Source: Rhodomicrobium sp. Az07
GTDB taxonomy: Bacteria; Pseudomonadota; Alphaproteobacteria; Rhizobiales; Rhodomicrobiaceae
Assembly (NCBI RefSeq): GCF_018619475.1
Contig: NZ_JAHFZG010000019.1
Location: forward strand, 1-63,641
Direction of reading: 5' to 3'
Length of the DNA stretch: 63,641 nt
Shown here: positions 11,785 to 22,604 of the stretch, piece by piece
Position numbering within the stretch: the first letter of the stretch is position 1
Layout: each line of letters starts with the position of its first letter
Translations under genes and position numbers: made by a program
Notes under the pieces: generated by a model
What the model saw: the letters and a program-made list of their open reading frames with translations, nothing else
The model's database searches: none
Told to the model about the DNA's origin: nothing

Positions 11785-12828
11785 TCAGCCGCCATACATG
11801 TCGCGGGGATTGAAACGAAGGATCATGTCGCGGCACCGCTCGTACTGCGCGGGAGGTATGGAGTACGGCGCGCCGCGCATTGCGGCGCGAATGGCGGCGT
11901 CGGCCATGGCCTGCCCGGTGGGCGACATCGGCGCGTCCATCACCATGGGCGGGCGCAGCAGGGTGCCGTCGCGGTTCAACTCGATGTGAAGGCGCACGAG
12001 GCCCATTTCTCCCAGCGCGGCACCGAGCGGCAGATCCCAGTTCTGTTCGATGCGGCTCTGCACGAGGTCGGCGCAGCTGCCCGCGTTCATCGCGCCACGA
12101 GCCTGCGGCACACCCATCGCCTGATCCTGAAGCGAACTGGCGGGCCGCCACGGTTTGCCCGGCTCGAAATCGCCGGATGGTGCGCCCGCGTTCGGGTCGC
12201 GGTTGAGGACGGCGGTCTGCCGGTCGGACCAGGTTTTCGCGGGCTGCGTGTCCATGGTCGAGCGCGAGGTTTGCGGGCGCGCGTCCTGCGGCTGATCCTT
12301 CTTGATCAGCGAAGCGATGTGGTTCGGGTCGAAATTGCGCTCGGGCTGCTTCTCGGCGGCGGGCTTGGGGCGAACCTCGCTCTTCGCTGCAACTTCCGCC
12401 TTGGGCTTCGGCGGCGGCTCCTTCTTGACCACCGGCTTCGGCTTTTCGACGGGCTTTTCAGGCGCGGGAGCGGGCCGCGCCTTGGCATGTTCGACGGGCT
12501 TCGGCTGAGGCGCGGGCGTCGGTTCCGCCTTCGGAGGCGGCGGCGCGAGCGCCTCCTTCTCCGTCACCTTGGGCGACGGCTTCTGCTCGACTTCCCTTTT
12601 CGCGGTCGCGGGCGCCTCGGGCGCTTTCAGCTCGGCGAGCGGCGCGGGCGTTTGCGCCTTCGCGTCGACCTTGCCCTGCTGGCGTTCGCTGAAATCCTTG
12701 GGCGTCAAGATCTCGACCGAGACCGGCGGCGGCGGCACGTCTTTGTCCCCGCTGCTGGCGAAGTTGAAGATCACCAGCCCGAAGACCAAAAGATGCAAGA
12801 TGACGGAGCCGATCAGGCCGTACCGCAC
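11785..12828 (-). CDS. tolA: TolA, energy-transducing Tol protein
   Basis: Inner-membrane protein that spans the periplasm and passes proton-motive force from TolQR to Pal/TolB. It has one N-terminal transmembrane helix (about residues 5-25), a long Pro/Lys/Ala-rich extended region (about 30-215) and a compact C-terminal TonB-like domain (about 245-347). At 347 residues it is within family range. It lies 12 bases downstream of tolR and its stop abuts the tolB start. Confidence 0.93.
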   Translation of the reverse strand: MRYGLIGSVILHLLVFGLVIFNFASSGDKDVPPPPVSVEILTPKDFSERQQGKVDAKAQTPAPLAELKAPEAPATAKREVEQKPSPKVTEKEALAPPPPKAEPTPAPQPKPVEHAKARPAPAPEKPVEKPKPVVKKEPPPKPKAEVAAKSEVRPKPAAEKQPERNFDPNHIASLIKKDQPQDARPQTSRSTMDTQPAKTWSDRQTAVLNRDPNAGAPSGDFEPGKPWRPASSLQDQAMGVPQARGAMNAGSCADLVQSRIEQNWDLPLGAALGEMGLVRLHIELNRDGTLLRPPMVMDAPMSPTGQAMADAAIRAAMRGAPYSIPPAQYERCRDMILRFNPRDMYGG

Positions 12829-12840
12829 GATATCCTCTCG

Positions 12841-13302
12841 TCAGCGTTTGTCGTCGAGTTCCGTCACGAGCGACAGCTTCTTGTAGCCCGCCGCCGCGAT
12901 TCGTCCCATCACGCGCATCAACTCGCCGTAGTTCGTCGTCTTGTCGCCGCGCACATAGATCGCCTCTTCCATGCCCTTGCGTGCTTCCGTGATGGCCTGC
13001 AACTTCGCCTGCAACCCTTCGAACGGAATTTCCGTCTCCTGAATGAAGATGCGGCCCTGCGGATCGACGGTCAGCGTCAGCGGCTCCGCGTCGCTCTGGA
13101 GCGCCGCGCCCTCGCTCTTCGGCAGGTCCACCGGCACGCCGGCCGTCAGGAGCGGCGCGGCCACCATGAAGATGATCAGGAGCACGAGCATCACGTCGAC
13201 GAAAGGCGTCACGTTGATTTCGGCCATGGGACGATGCTTCCGGCCCCTGCGCCGTCTCGCGCCGGACGGTCCGCCCGCTCCCGCCTGCAATGACATACCC
13301 AT
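12841..13302 (-). CDS. tolR: TolR, ExbD-type proton-channel subunit
   Basis: ExbD/TolR family subunit of the Tol motor. After a basic N-terminus (to about residue 26) the motif AEINVTPFVDVMLVLLIIFM gives the transmembrane helix with the essential Asp of the proton path. The product is 153 residues, slightly longer than the usual 140-150 because of the Arg-rich N-terminal extension; an internal Met at residue 26 is an alternative start. Located 24 bases after tolQ. Confidence 0.94.
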   Translation of the reverse strand: MGMSLQAGAGGPSGARRRRGRKHRPMAEINVTPFVDVMLVLLIIFMVAAPLLTAGVPVDLPKSEGAALQSDAEPLTLTVDPQGRIFIQETEIPFEGLQAKLQAITEARKGMEEAIYVRGDKTTNYGELMRVMGRIAAAGYKKLSLVTELDDKR

Positions 13303-13326
13303 GTGCGGCCCCTCGTCGTCGCGCGC

Positions 13327-14007
<681 letters not shown>

Positions 14008-14174
14008 ATCCGATTGAATTCTATGGCCGCGTTCAAGGCAGACGTGGAGGCTTCACTCTCACGCCGCAACCTTGCTTGTGGGGTTTATCGAAGGGTTTAG
14101 CGCGAAGATTGTCCAAAGTGAGGATTCCCCGCCACAAAGCTGGTGACAGTTTTTTCCAACTTCTCGGCGCGGCA

Positions 14175-15731
14175 TCAGCTGGTTTCAGAGCAGCCCGGCG
14201 TTTTCAGGTCCGAGCGTTTCAGCTTGCCGTTCGGCGTCTTCGGCAGGCGCTCGACGAGCACATAATGGCGGGGGCGCTTGTAGGCGGCGAGGCTGGCTTC
14301 CGCGCGGGCGGCGAGTTCGGCTGCGAGGTCCGCACCGCCTTCGCGCGCAACGACAAACGCCGTGATCGCGGTTCCCCCGTGCGGTTGCGGCACGTCGACG
14401 ACACCGGCCTCCGCCACCAGCGGGTGCTCGCGCAGGACGGCCTCCACCTCGACGGGCGAGACGCGATAGCCGCCCGCGTTCATGAGATCCGACGCGCGGC
14501 CGAGATGGGCGATAGCGCCGTCCTCGTCCATGCGGCCGAGATCGCCGCCCGTGAACCACTCGCCGCGAAACATCTCGCGCTCTTCGTCCGGGCGACGCCA
14601 ATAGCCGAGCATAAGGCCGGGGTCGCTCCGATGCACGGCGATCATGCCGGCCTCGCCCGGCGGCTGCGGTGTCTCGCCGCCCTCTTCCGGCAGGATCGCG
14701 ACGCAGCGCCCCGGCTGCGCACGCCCCACCGTGCCCGGCTTTCGCGGAAAGTCCGGCGCGCTCGAAAGATAGGTGGAAAGCTCCGTCTGGCCGAAGCCCT
14801 CGTAAAGCCGCGTGCCGGTTCGCTCGCTCCATTCCGTTTCGAGCGCGTCGGGAAGCGTGTCGCCAGCCGTGAGGCCATGCCGCAGCCGCGCGAGGTCGAG
14901 CCGGTCGTCGCCCGCCTGTTTCAGCATCTGATGATAAAGCCCCGGCACGCCCGCGAAGATGGTCGCGTCGAAAGCGCGGATCAGCCCCGGCCATATCGAC
15001 GGGTGGCGCTCGCCCGTGTAAAGCAGCGCGGTTGCGCCGTTCGTCAGCGGATCGGAAAGCCCCGTCCCCATGGCGTAGGTCCAGTTGATCACGCCGGAAT
15101 GCAGAAGCCTGTCCGCCCCCGTTATGCCGTACCAGCCGCGATACATCGGGCGTCGCCCCCAGACGCTGCGATGCGCGTGCAGCACGCCCTTCGGGTTCGC
15201 GGTGGTGCCCGATGTATAGATGAGGAAAGCCGGATCCTCGGCCGCAGTGTCGGCAAACGCGCCTTCCGGCCCGCCTTCGATGGCGGCGAGAAGTGATGCT
15301 TCCGTCACGACCGCGAGGCCCGGCGCGAAATCTCCGTGCGGAAGCGTGTCGTCGAGCACGATGGCCGCCGCTTCGCTGTCGTCGAGCAGGAAGTCCAGTT
15401 CGCGCGCGGTGAGGTCTGGCGAGGCCGGGATGGGCACGAAGCCGCCCGCGATCGCGCCGAAGAAGGCGAGCGCATAGGCCGTTCGATTCCGAAGCCGGAT
15501 CAGCACGCGGCTGCGCGGCGCAAGGCGGCGCTTCGCCCGAAGCTCGAACGCGACGCGCAGCACCGCGCTTTCGAGCGCGCGATAGGTCCACGTCTCGGCC
15601 TCGCGGCCTTGCGGATCGTGGATCACCACAAGCGCGGCCTTGTCGCTCGCCGGACAGCCCGCGCGCAGCACATGCTTCGCCATGTTCAAGGTGCGCGGCG
15701 GAAGCTCCCCGCGATAACCGTCAGCGCTCAA
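14175..15731 (-). CDS. AMP-forming acyl-CoA synthetase
   Basis: ANL-superfamily acid-CoA ligase that activates a carboxylic acid through an acyl-adenylate. About 518 residues. Visible motifs are the P-loop YTSGTTANPKG, the GFGQTE motif and the C-terminal lysine region RLPKTPNGKLKR. The substrate is not evident; the best general resemblance is to benzoate/medium-chain acyl-CoA ligases. The probable start is TTG at 15731, overlapping the stop of the upstream solute-binding protein gene, which implies translational coupling. The frame is open further upstream (to 15803), but that part overlaps the other gene. Confidence 0.85.
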   Translation of the reverse strand: MSADGYRGELPPRTLNMAKHVLRAGCPASDKAALVVIHDPQGREAETWTYRALESAVLRVAFELRAKRRLAPRSRVLIRLRNRTAYALAFFGAIAGGFVPIPASPDLTARELDFLLDDSEAAAIVLDDTLPHGDFAPGLAVVTEASLLAAIEGGPEGAFADTAAEDPAFLIYTSGTTANPKGVLHAHRSVWGRRPMYRGWYGITGADRLLHSGVINWTYAMGTGLSDPLTNGATALLYTGERHPSIWPGLIRAFDATIFAGVPGLYHQMLKQAGDDRLDLARLRHGLTAGDTLPDALETEWSERTGTRLYEGFGQTELSTYLSSAPDFPRKPGTVGRAQPGRCVAILPEEGGETPQPPGEAGMIAVHRSDPGLMLGYWRRPDEEREMFRGEWFTGGDLGRMDEDGAIAHLGRASDLMNAGGYRVSPVEVEAVLREHPLVAEAGVVDVPQPHGGTAITAFVVAREGGADLAAELAARAEASLAAYKRPRHYVLVERLPKTPNGKLKRSDLKTPGCSETS

Positions 15732-17610
15732 CGTCCGAAGTCCCCGCGCCCGTCGCCGCGCTTTTCGATGGCTCGGCCCACCAGGTTTCGAGCCGCGTTC
15801 CATAGAGCGTCGAAACCGGCGGCTGGCGCAACTGCGCCCAGGCGGCGATCCACTGTTTCGGCGCGTAGTAAAGCGGGATGGCGTAACGGCCCGAAAGCAG
15901 AATCCGGTCGAGCGCGCGGACAGCGGCGACGAACTCTTCGCGCGTTTTCGCCGAAAGCATCGCCGCTATCATCGCGTCCGCGCCTTTGCTCTCGACGCCC
16001 GCATAGTTGAAGCTGCCGTCCTGCTTCGCCGACGCGCTCGACCAGCGAAAGCTCTGCTCGTTACCGGGCGAAAGCGACGAGCCCCATATCGTTTGCATCA
16101 TGTCGAAGTCGAAGGACGTGGCGCGCCGCTGGAACTGCGCGGAATCGATCATGCGGACGCGCCCCTCGACGCCGATCTGCGCCAGCGCATGCGAATAGGC
16201 GAGGAGAAGCCGTTCCTGCTCGCGGCTGACGCAGATCATTTCGAAGGAAAGCGGCGCGCCCGTCGCTTTCGACACCATGCGCCCGTCGCGAAGCTCGTAG
16301 CCCGCTTCGTCCAGAAGCTGGATGGCGCGCCTGCGGCCATCCCGGTTGGTGCCGGATGCATCGGTCGCGGGCTGGCTGAAGGTGCCGTCAAGGATGCCCG
16401 GCGCCAGTTCGGCGGTATACGGCGCGAGCAGCGCGCGTTCCGCATCCGTCGCGGCGCGGCCGTGCGAGGACAGCTCCGAACGGTCGAAGAAGCTTTCGGT
16501 GCGCGCGTAAAGACCACGATAAAGCGCCTTGTTGAGCCACTCGAAATCGAAAACCTCGGTCAGCGCTTCGCGCACGCGCTTGTCGGCGAACACGGGGCGG
16601 CGCGTGTTGAACGCGAGCGCGGACATGGGCGCGGGCACGCCGAGATCAAAGGCAAGCTTATTGACGAGGCCGTTTTCCACGGCGGGGAAATCGAACGAAT
16701 CCGCCCAGCGCACCGCGTCGATGGGATCGCTGTCGCCGAGTACATCGAACAGCCCCTTGCGGAACGCCTCCATCATGGTGGTGCGGTCGCGGTAATAATC
16801 GATGCGGATGCGCTCGAAATTGTACTGCCCGCGATTGAACGGGAGGTTGCGGCCCCACCAGTCCGGGTTCTTGCGATAGGTGATGCTCGCGCCCGGCTCG
16901 ATCTCCTCGATCACATAAGGGCCGCTCGAAATCGGCTTGTCGAAGCTGGTCCTCTCGAAGCTTTCGGGAGTCAGCGCGTGGCGCGGCAGCACCGGCATCA
17001 GGCCCATGATGAGCGGCATCTCGCGGTCCGCGCCGTCGAAGGTGAACTTCACGCCACGCTCGCCGATTTTCTCGGCCTTGACCACCTTCGAGTAATAGCC
17101 GCGATGGTTTGGCCGGCCGCGTTCCTTCAGAAGCTTCCACGAGAACAGCACGTCGTCGGGTGTTATCGGTTTTCCGTCGGCGAAACGTGCCTCCGGGCGC
17201 ACCTGGAATGCTACGGAACTGCGATCTTCGGGCGTGTCCACGGTCTCCGCGATCAGCCCGTAGAGCGAGAACGGCTCGTCATAGGTTCGCGCGAGCAGCG
17301 TCTCATAAAGATATTCGCGCGCCCCGGCGACCGGCGCGCCCTTGATGATGAAGGGGTTCACGCTGTCGAACGAGCCGAGCACTGCCAGCCGGAGCGCGCC
17401 GCCTTTCGGCGCGGCGGGGTTGACATAGGCGAGGTTCGCGAAGCCGTCCGCATATTTCGGCGCGTCGTGCATGGCGATGCCCCCGCGCGGTTCGGCAGCG
17501 GTCGAAACGGTCATCAGCACAGCCGCGAAAAGTGCCGCGACCATCCTTGCGGCGCTGTGTCTTTTCAGTCGCGGTGCGCGAGCGAAACGATCAGGTTTTC
17601 TACATTGCAA
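15721..17610 (-). CDS. Peptide-type ABC transporter substrate-binding protein (SBP family 5)
   Basis: Periplasmic solute-binding protein of the oligopeptide/nickel family 5, 629 residues, most like YejA-type microcin/oligopeptide receptors. The N-terminus has a long basic n-region, then a hydrophobic core (about residues 23-38) and an ASTAAEP-type cleavage region; the family segment GSFDSVNPF occurs near residue 80-90. No permease or ATPase genes are adjacent, so it is an orphan receptor here. Its 3' end overlaps the downstream acyl-CoA ligase start. Confidence 0.88.
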   Translation of the reverse strand: MQCRKPDRFARAPRLKRHSAARMVAALFAAVLMTVSTAAEPRGGIAMHDAPKYADGFANLAYVNPAAPKGGALRLAVLGSFDSVNPFIIKGAPVAGAREYLYETLLARTYDEPFSLYGLIAETVDTPEDRSSVAFQVRPEARFADGKPITPDDVLFSWKLLKERGRPNHRGYYSKVVKAEKIGERGVKFTFDGADREMPLIMGLMPVLPRHALTPESFERTSFDKPISSGPYVIEEIEPGASITYRKNPDWWGRNLPFNRGQYNFERIRIDYYRDRTTMMEAFRKGLFDVLGDSDPIDAVRWADSFDFPAVENGLVNKLAFDLGVPAPMSALAFNTRRPVFADKRVREALTEVFDFEWLNKALYRGLYARTESFFDRSELSSHGRAATDAERALLAPYTAELAPGILDGTFSQPATDASGTNRDGRRRAIQLLDEAGYELRDGRMVSKATGAPLSFEMICVSREQERLLLAYSHALAQIGVEGRVRMIDSAQFQRRATSFDFDMMQTIWGSSLSPGNEQSFRWSSASAKQDGSFNYAGVESKGADAMIAAMLSAKTREEFVAAVRALDRILLSGRYAIPLYYAPKQWIAAWAQLRQPPVSTLYGTRLETWWAEPSKSAATGAGTSDVER

Positions 17611-17851
17611 GGCGTTCTTTTCCTTCGGTTACGTCTGCTTGCCCACCCCCCTCGAGCGACGAAACTCACAGAAAGAAAGCGTTTGGGCAACCCTTTCCGG
17701 GAAAAGAGCGACTCCTGCCGCCCCTCCCCACCCCATCGGGGCACCTGTCACGGAGATGCCTCAATTTCGAGTATGCAAGCAACAGTCGGTCCGGGAGAGG
17801 GGCCAGCGGAATTCGGAACAGCCAACACGATTGAGTGAAAGGTTCGGGTTA

Positions 17852-18598
17852 ATGGTTTTCACAAAGCTCGCGAGAGCGGCGGTGATCGGGGCCGTCGCAG
17901 CGTCTGCGTTCACGCTCGGCGCGACCGGCGTCATGGCGCAGGACAAAGGCAAGGCCAAGGCGCCTGCGGAACAGAAGCAGGCCGCTGGCGACCAGAAGCC
18001 CGCGGATATCTGGTACAAGCTCTGCATCGACGTGCCGGTGGCCGAAGCCACGAAGCCCGGCGAAAAGCCGAAGCAGCAGAAGCCGGAAGACATGAAGAAG
18101 GTCAACGTCTGCCTTACGCAGGTTGACGTGCGCGACAACGCGACAGCCATCCTCATCGGCAAGATCGCCGTTCGTCAGGTTTCCGGTCAGGACAAGCCGC
18201 AGCTGCTCGCCATGCTGCCGCTCGGCTCCGCCCTGCCGCCCGGAGCGCTGGTCAAGGTTGACGACAAGGAGCCGATCAAGCTCGCTTACACGACCTGCGA
18301 TCAGGCTGGCTGCTACGCTGAAGCCAATATCGAGCCGGCCCTCATCGACCAGTTCAAGAAGGGCAAGCAGATCGCCTATCTCGGCATCGACGTGACCGGC
18401 CGCGCACTCAGCATCCCGCTGCCCCTCGAAGGCTTCGCCAAGGCTATCGAAGGTAAGCCGGTTCCGGTCGACAAGTACAACGCCGACCAGCAGAAGATCG
18501 CCGAAGTGATCAAGCAGCGCCTCGCCGCGCTTCGCGCCCAGCAGGAAGCTGCCGCGAAGAACCCGCAGGGCGCGGCGGCTCCCGCTCAGAAGAAGTAG
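17852..18598 (+). CDS. IalB family (invasion-associated locus B) secreted protein
   Basis: Exported 248-residue protein of the IalB family common in alphaproteobacteria. The signal peptide ends at VMA-Q near residue 30; a Lys/Ala-rich linker follows, then the IalB domain with the paired-cysteine segment YTTCDQAGC near residue 150, and a Gln/Ala-rich tail. The start is ATG at 17852; the upstream open frame has no ribosome-binding site. Family members are envelope-associated; the molecular role is not settled. It ends at a strong terminator. Confidence 0.88.
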   Translation: MVFTKLARAAVIGAVAASAFTLGATGVMAQDKGKAKAPAEQKQAAGDQKPADIWYKLCIDVPVAEATKPGEKPKQQKPEDMKKVNVCLTQVDVRDNATAILIGKIAVRQVSGQDKPQLLAMLPLGSALPPGALVKVDDKEPIKLAYTTCDQAGCYAEANIEPALIDQFKKGKQIAYLGIDVTGRALSIPLPLEGFAKAIEGKPVPVDKYNADQQKIAEVIKQRLAALRAQQEAAAKNPQGAAAPAQKK

Positions 18599-18642
18599 AC
18601 CATCTGTTGAGACACGCGCCGCCATCACGGCGCGTGACGCGA

Positions 18643-18670
18643 AGCCCCGCAAAGGAGCGGGGCTTTTTTA
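18643..18670 (+). terminator. Rho-independent terminator of the ialB-like gene
   Basis: AGCCCCGC-AAAGGA-GCGGGGCT followed by TTTTT, 45 bases past the stop. A second GC-rich hairpin (ACGCGCCG/CGGCGCGT, 18613-18636) precedes it. Confidence 0.92.
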
Positions 18671-18779
18671 TTGGCCCGCCAGGCGTTCGCGGCGCTTCGT
18701 AAGCCGCGATCGCACCGACAGACGGTATTATATCAGGTAGCGAGACAGCCACGGCAAGCCGCCCCGGCGCGATGTTGGC

Positions 18780-19253
18780 CTAGGTCACCAGCGGCGCGAC
18801 GACCGCGTTCAGCACCCCGGCGGCATCGCGAGGCGCAAGCCGCACCTGTAACCCGCGCTGGCCTCCATTGATGAAGACGAGGTCATGCGTCATCGCCTGC
18901 TCTTCGATGGTGGCGGGAAGCTTCTTCATCTGACCGAACGGACTGATGCCGCCGACCTTGTAGCCTGAGATTCGTTCCGCATCCGCGGGCTTCATCATGT
19001 ACGCCGACTTGCCGCCAAGCGCCGCCGCGAGCTTCTTCATCGACACCTCATGGTCCGAGGGCACGATCACGAGGACCGGCTTGTCGTCGACGAGCGCCAT
19101 CAGCGTCTTGAGCACGCGCGCGGGCGCTTCGCCGAGAGCCTCCGCCGCCTGCATACCGATCCGGTCCGCGTTGGGATCGTATTCGTAGGTATGCACGGTG
19201 AAGGCGATCCCGGCTTTCTCCAGCATCTTCGTCGCGCGGGTGGATTTCGACAT
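18780..19253 (-). CDS. ybaK: Cys-tRNA(Pro)/Cys-tRNA(Cys) deacylase YbaK
   Basis: Trans-editing enzyme that hydrolyses mischarged Cys-tRNA(Pro). The 157-residue product matches the YbaK/EbsC/ProX domain in length and order: an N-terminal segment AGIAFTVHTYEYD, the VLKTLMALVDDKPVLVIVP strand region with the active-site lysine, and the GYKVGGISPFGQMKKLP motif near residue 95-112. Monocistronic as far as can be seen. Confidence 0.93.
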   Translation of the reverse strand: MSKSTRATKMLEKAGIAFTVHTYEYDPNADRIGMQAAEALGEAPARVLKTLMALVDDKPVLVIVPSDHEVSMKKLAAALGGKSAYMMKPADAERISGYKVGGISPFGQMKKLPATIEEQAMTHDLVFINGGQRGLQVRLAPRDAAGVLNAVVAPLVT

Positions 19254-19320
19254 TGTTTCTCTTGCCCCAAGATATCGGCATGACGCAACTTATCGGGGCG
19301 ATGCGTCATGTAGACACTCA

Positions 19321-19356
19321 TAAAATTCAAGGCTTTCTCGCCTGAAAGCCTTGAAT
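19321..19356 (-). terminator. Strong terminator after the Cys-rich protein gene
   Basis: A perfect 13-bp inverted repeat (arms 19325-19337 and 19344-19356) with a six-base loop, followed on the leftward strand by TTTTAT. It lies about 30 bases past the stop of the 19385-19618 gene. Confidence 0.88.
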
Positions 19357-19384
19357 ATCGGTCTGACGACTAGTGTATTTCGAG

Positions 19385-19618
19385 CTAGTAGATCACCTTC
19401 CTGCAAGCGGGCCTGAGTTCCTTCCGCTTCGACTTCAGGCAGGCGACGATCTTGTCTTCCTGCGGCGGCATCACATACTCGGCGCAGAAGCGATAAACGT
19501 CGGGCTTGCATGCTTCCTGTTCGTCCTTCGTGCCCCGATGCCCGCCATATTGCGCCATGGCACCCGCGCTCGTCGCCAGGAAAACCGCCGTCACCACCGC
19601 ACACACTGCATTCCGCAT
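19385..19618 (-). CDS. Small secreted cysteine-rich-repeat protein
   Basis: A 77-residue exported protein. Signal peptide (about residues 1-22, ending AMA-Q), then one copy of a cysteine-rich repeat with spacing C-x6-FC-x15-C-x12-C, the pattern of the bacterial cysteine-rich repeat family (EACKPDVYRFC, VACLKSKRKEL, PACRK). The four cysteines probably form two disulphides in the periplasm. Function unknown. It has its own terminator and stands alone between ybaK and uvrC. Confidence 0.78.
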   Translation of the reverse strand: MRNAVCAVVTAVFLATSAGAMAQYGGHRGTKDEQEACKPDVYRFCAEYVMPPQEDKIVACLKSKRKELRPACRKVIY

Positions 19619-19812
19619 CGTTAGAATCTCCCTCTTGAAGTGCCATGAAGCGGCAACAGGTCACCTTTGACGCCGCACGAACATAAGCTAGGTGATTCGT
19701 CAAACGCGCGCCGCTTCTCCCGAAGTTCTGGCATGGATCACTGCGTTTTGCGTCGTGAGTGAGGCGCTTTCCCACAAATGAGCGTTAACGTCTTGCCGTT
19801 GCGGCGAGGCGC

Positions 19813-21852
19813 CTATTTGCGGTCGGCGTACCAGTCGCAGATCTGCTGGGCCATGGCGGCGCTGATGCCGTCGACCGCCTGAAGATCCGAGAGACCCGCG
19901 CGGCTGACGGCCTTCGCCGATCCGAAATGCTTCAGGAGCGCGCGCTTCCTTGTCGGCCCGATGCCCGGAATGCCGTCGAGTTCGTTTTCCGTCATGGCCT
20001 TCTTTCGTTTCGCGCGATGGGAGCCGATGGCGAAGCGGTGAGCCTCGTCGCGAAGGCGCTGCACGAAGTAGAGCACCGGGTCGTTCAGCGGAAGCGAGAA
20101 GGGCGGCCTGCCCGGCATGAAGAAACGCTCGCGGCCCGCGTTTCGGTCCGGCCCCTTGGCAATGCCCGCGATGGCGAGGCCGTGCAACCCGAGTTCGGCC
20201 AGCACCTCCTGCGCGGCGGAAAGCTGCCCCGCGCCGCCATCGATCAGCAGGAGATCCGGCCACGCGCCGACGTCGCCGCCCTGCGCGGCCGCGTCGCCGT
20301 TTTCTTCTTCGGCGTATTCGTCTTCGATGAGCGATGGAGCGGAGGGCGTATCGGCCGCCGCGACTGTCTCCGGCGCGGGATCGCTCGCCGCGCTCTCACC
20401 GGCCGGAAGCCCGTGCTCTTTCAGAAGCCGCTTGAACCGCCGCGTCAGCACCTCGCGCATCATGCCGAAATCGTCGCCCGGCGTGAGGTCGACGGTGCGG
20501 ATGTTGAATTTGCGATAATGGTTCTTCGCGAAGCCTTCCGGCCCCGCCACGATCATGCCGCCAACCGCATTCGTGCCCATGATGTGCGAGTTATCGTAAA
20601 CCTCGATGCGGCGCGGCACCCGTTCGAGGCCGAAAACCTGCGCCGCACCCGCGAGCAGCCGCGCGTTGCTCGATGTCTCGGCGAGCTTGCGGCCAAGCGC
20701 CTCGCGCGCGTTCTGGTGGGCGTAGTCGACAAGTTCGCGCTTCTCGCCGCGCCTCGGCGTCACGACATCAACCTTGCGGCCGAGCTTCGTGGACAGGGCC
20801 TCCGAGATGAGCGCCTGCTCGGGCACCTCCTCGGAGAGGAACACGCAGCGCGGCACGAGCTTGTCGTCGTAGAATTGCGAGATGAAAGAGCCGAGCACCT
20901 CGGCGGGCGAAAGGCTCTTGTCGGCGCGCGGAAAATAGGCGCGGTTGCCCCAATTCTGGCCGCTGCGGAAGAAGAAGACCTGAATGCAGGTCTGGCCGCC
21001 CTGCTGCGCGATGGCGAACACGTCCGCCTCCTCGACGCCCTTCGGATTGATGCCCTGATGCGCCTGCACATGCGCCAGCGCCCACAGCCGGTTGCGGTAT
21101 TTCGCGGCGCGCTCGAACTCCAGCGCTTCGGCGGCCTCCTCCATCAGCGTGTTGAGCTTCCGCTGCACGGCATCCGTCTTGCCGGACAGGAACGCCGTCG
21201 CCTCGTCCACGAGCTTCGCGTAGTCTTCGAGCGGAATTTCGCGTGTACAAGGCCCGGCACATCGCTTGATCTGGAATAGCAGACAAGGCCGCGTGCGGCT
21301 GTCGTAGACGCTGTCGGCGCAGGTGCGGAGCAGGAACGCGCGCTGAAGCGTGTTGATCGTGCGGTTGACCGCGCCCGCGCTCGCGAACGGCCCGAAATAG
21401 TCGCCCTTGGCCGCGCGCGCGCCGCGATGCTTCGCGATCTGCGCCGCTTCCTGATCGCGCCGGATGACGATGTAGGGGAACGATTTGTCGTCGCGGAACG
21501 ACACATTGTAGCGCGGCTTGAAGCGCTTGATGAGATTCGCTTCGAGAAGCAGCGCCTCGGCTTCGGTGCGCGTGTTCACGAATTCCATCGTCGCCGTCGA
21601 GCGGATCATCGCGGCGATGCGGTTCGTGTGCCCGCCCATGCGCGTGTAATTCTGCACGCGGTTCTTCAGGTTGCGCGCCTTGCCGACATAAATCACCTCG
21701 CCCGCGAGATCCATCATGCGATAGACGCCGGGGCCGGTGCCGAGATGCTTCACATAGCGGTGGATGACCTGCGGGCCAGTCTCGGGCGCACTCGCCGCGT
21801 CTTCGGGCGCGAGGTCTGACTCGACTTCGATTGTGTCCTCAATGTCGGGCAT
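19813..21852 (-). CDS. uvrC: Excinuclease ABC subunit C (UvrC)
   Basis: Dual-incision nuclease of nucleotide-excision repair. Order: GIY-YIG domain ([20 protein letters not shown], about 38-57), Cys-rich region, UVR domain (about 225-260), RNase H-like nuclease domain and C-terminal helix-hairpin-helix repeats ([19 protein letters not shown]). At 679 residues it is longer than the usual 600-620 because of an N-terminal extension and an acidic low-complexity insert near residues 485-530 in front of the LLLIDGG motif. The downstream SDR gene lies immediately upstream of its start. Confidence 0.96.
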   Translation of the reverse strand: MPDIEDTIEVESDLAPEDAASAPETGPQVIHRYVKHLGTGPGVYRMMDLAGEVIYVGKARNLKNRVQNYTRMGGHTNRIAAMIRSTATMEFVNTRTEAEALLLEANLIKRFKPRYNVSFRDDKSFPYIVIRRDQEAAQIAKHRGARAAKGDYFGPFASAGAVNRTINTLQRAFLLRTCADSVYDSRTRPCLLFQIKRCAGPCTREIPLEDYAKLVDEATAFLSGKTDAVQRKLNTLMEEAAEALEFERAAKYRNRLWALAHVQAHQGINPKGVEEADVFAIAQQGGQTCIQVFFFRSGQNWGNRAYFPRADKSLSPAEVLGSFISQFYDDKLVPRCVFLSEEVPEQALISEALSTKLGRKVDVVTPRRGEKRELVDYAHQNAREALGRKLAETSSNARLLAGAAQVFGLERVPRRIEVYDNSHIMGTNAVGGMIVAGPEGFAKNHYRKFNIRTVDLTPGDDFGMMREVLTRRFKRLLKEHGLPAGESAASDPAPETVAAADTPSAPSLIEDEYAEEENGDAAAQGGDVGAWPDLLLIDGGAGQLSAAQEVLAELGLHGLAIAGIAKGPDRNAGRERFFMPGRPPFSLPLNDPVLYFVQRLRDEAHRFAIGSHRAKRKKAMTENELDGIPGIGPTRKRALLKHFGSAKAVSRAGLSDLQAVDGISAAMAQQICDWYADRK

Positions 21853-21857
21853 GCCCG

Positions 21858-22604
21858 TTATGTAACGCGGATGTCAGGCGTTTGCCACATCAGATGCTGC
21901 CCGCCATCGACGGCGATGGTCTGGCCGGTGATGGACGGCTGATCGAGCAGGAAGCCGACCGCGCGCGCAATCTCGTCCGGGTTCGCGCCGTGGCCGAGCG
22001 GCATCGCGGCCTCTTCGCGGGCGAACTCGTCATTTGTCTGATGGATGCTTTTCAGCGTCGGACCCGGCGCGACGGCATTGACGCGGATACGCGGCGCGAG
22101 CGCTTGCGCCATGGTCTTCGTGGCGGCGTGGAGCGCGGCCTTGCTGATCGTGTAGGAGAAGAATTGCGGGTTGGGACGCAGCACGCGCTGATCGAGGATG
22201 TTGACGATAGTGCCGCTTGCCCCGGCCGGAAGCTGCGCCGCGAAGCCCTGCGCAAGAAAGACCGGCGCCTCGAGATTGACGGCCATGTGCCGCCGCCAGC
22301 TTTCGGGCGTGAGGGACGCCAGACAGTCGTCAGCGAAGGCCGAGGCGTTGTTCACGAGGCAGGCCAGAGGGCCGAGCGCCGCGCTTCTGGGGATAAGCTG
22401 TGCAACGTCCGCGGACGATTCCAGATCCGCTTGAAATGCCGACGCCTTGCCCCCGGCAGCGGTAATCGCCGCTACCGTGGCATCCGCTTCCGGCCCGGAC
22501 GTATGATATTGAATTGCAATAATAAATCCACGCGCTGCGAGGTGAAGTGCGATCGCGCGCCCGATACGCACGGCACCTCCGGTGATCAGCGCAACGTCCG
22601 CCAT
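21858..22604 (-). CDS. SDR family oxidoreductase (pteridine-reductase-like)
   Basis: NAD(P)-dependent short-chain dehydrogenase, 248 residues. Seen: the cofactor motif [12 protein letters not shown] at residues 8-19, the VNNAS strand and the catalytic Y-x3-K in SYTISKAAL. The TGGAxRIG and LVNNASAF forms resemble FolM/pteridine reductases, so dihydromonapterin reductase activity is possible but not shown. I start at 22604 with GAGGGG upstream; the frame is open to 22685. It ends 6 bases before the uvrC start and probably co-transcribes with it. Confidence 0.85.
   Translation of the reverse strand: MADVALITGGAVRIGRAIALHLAARGFIIAIQYHTSGPEADATVAAITAAGGKASAFQADLESSADVAQLIPRSAALGPLACLVNNASAFADDCLASLTPESWRRHMAVNLEAPVFLAQGFAAQLPAGASGTIVNILDQRVLRPNPQFFSYTISKAALHAATKTMAQALAPRIRVNAVAPGPTLKSIHQTNDEFAREEAAMPLGHGANPDEIARAVGFLLDQPSITGQTIAVDGGQHLMWQTPDIRVT

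Noticed and set aside
11524-13293. 589-codon rightward open frame opposite tolB/tolA/tolR
   Set aside because: Crosses three genes on the other strand; composition is an artefact of the Pro/Lys-rich tolA region.
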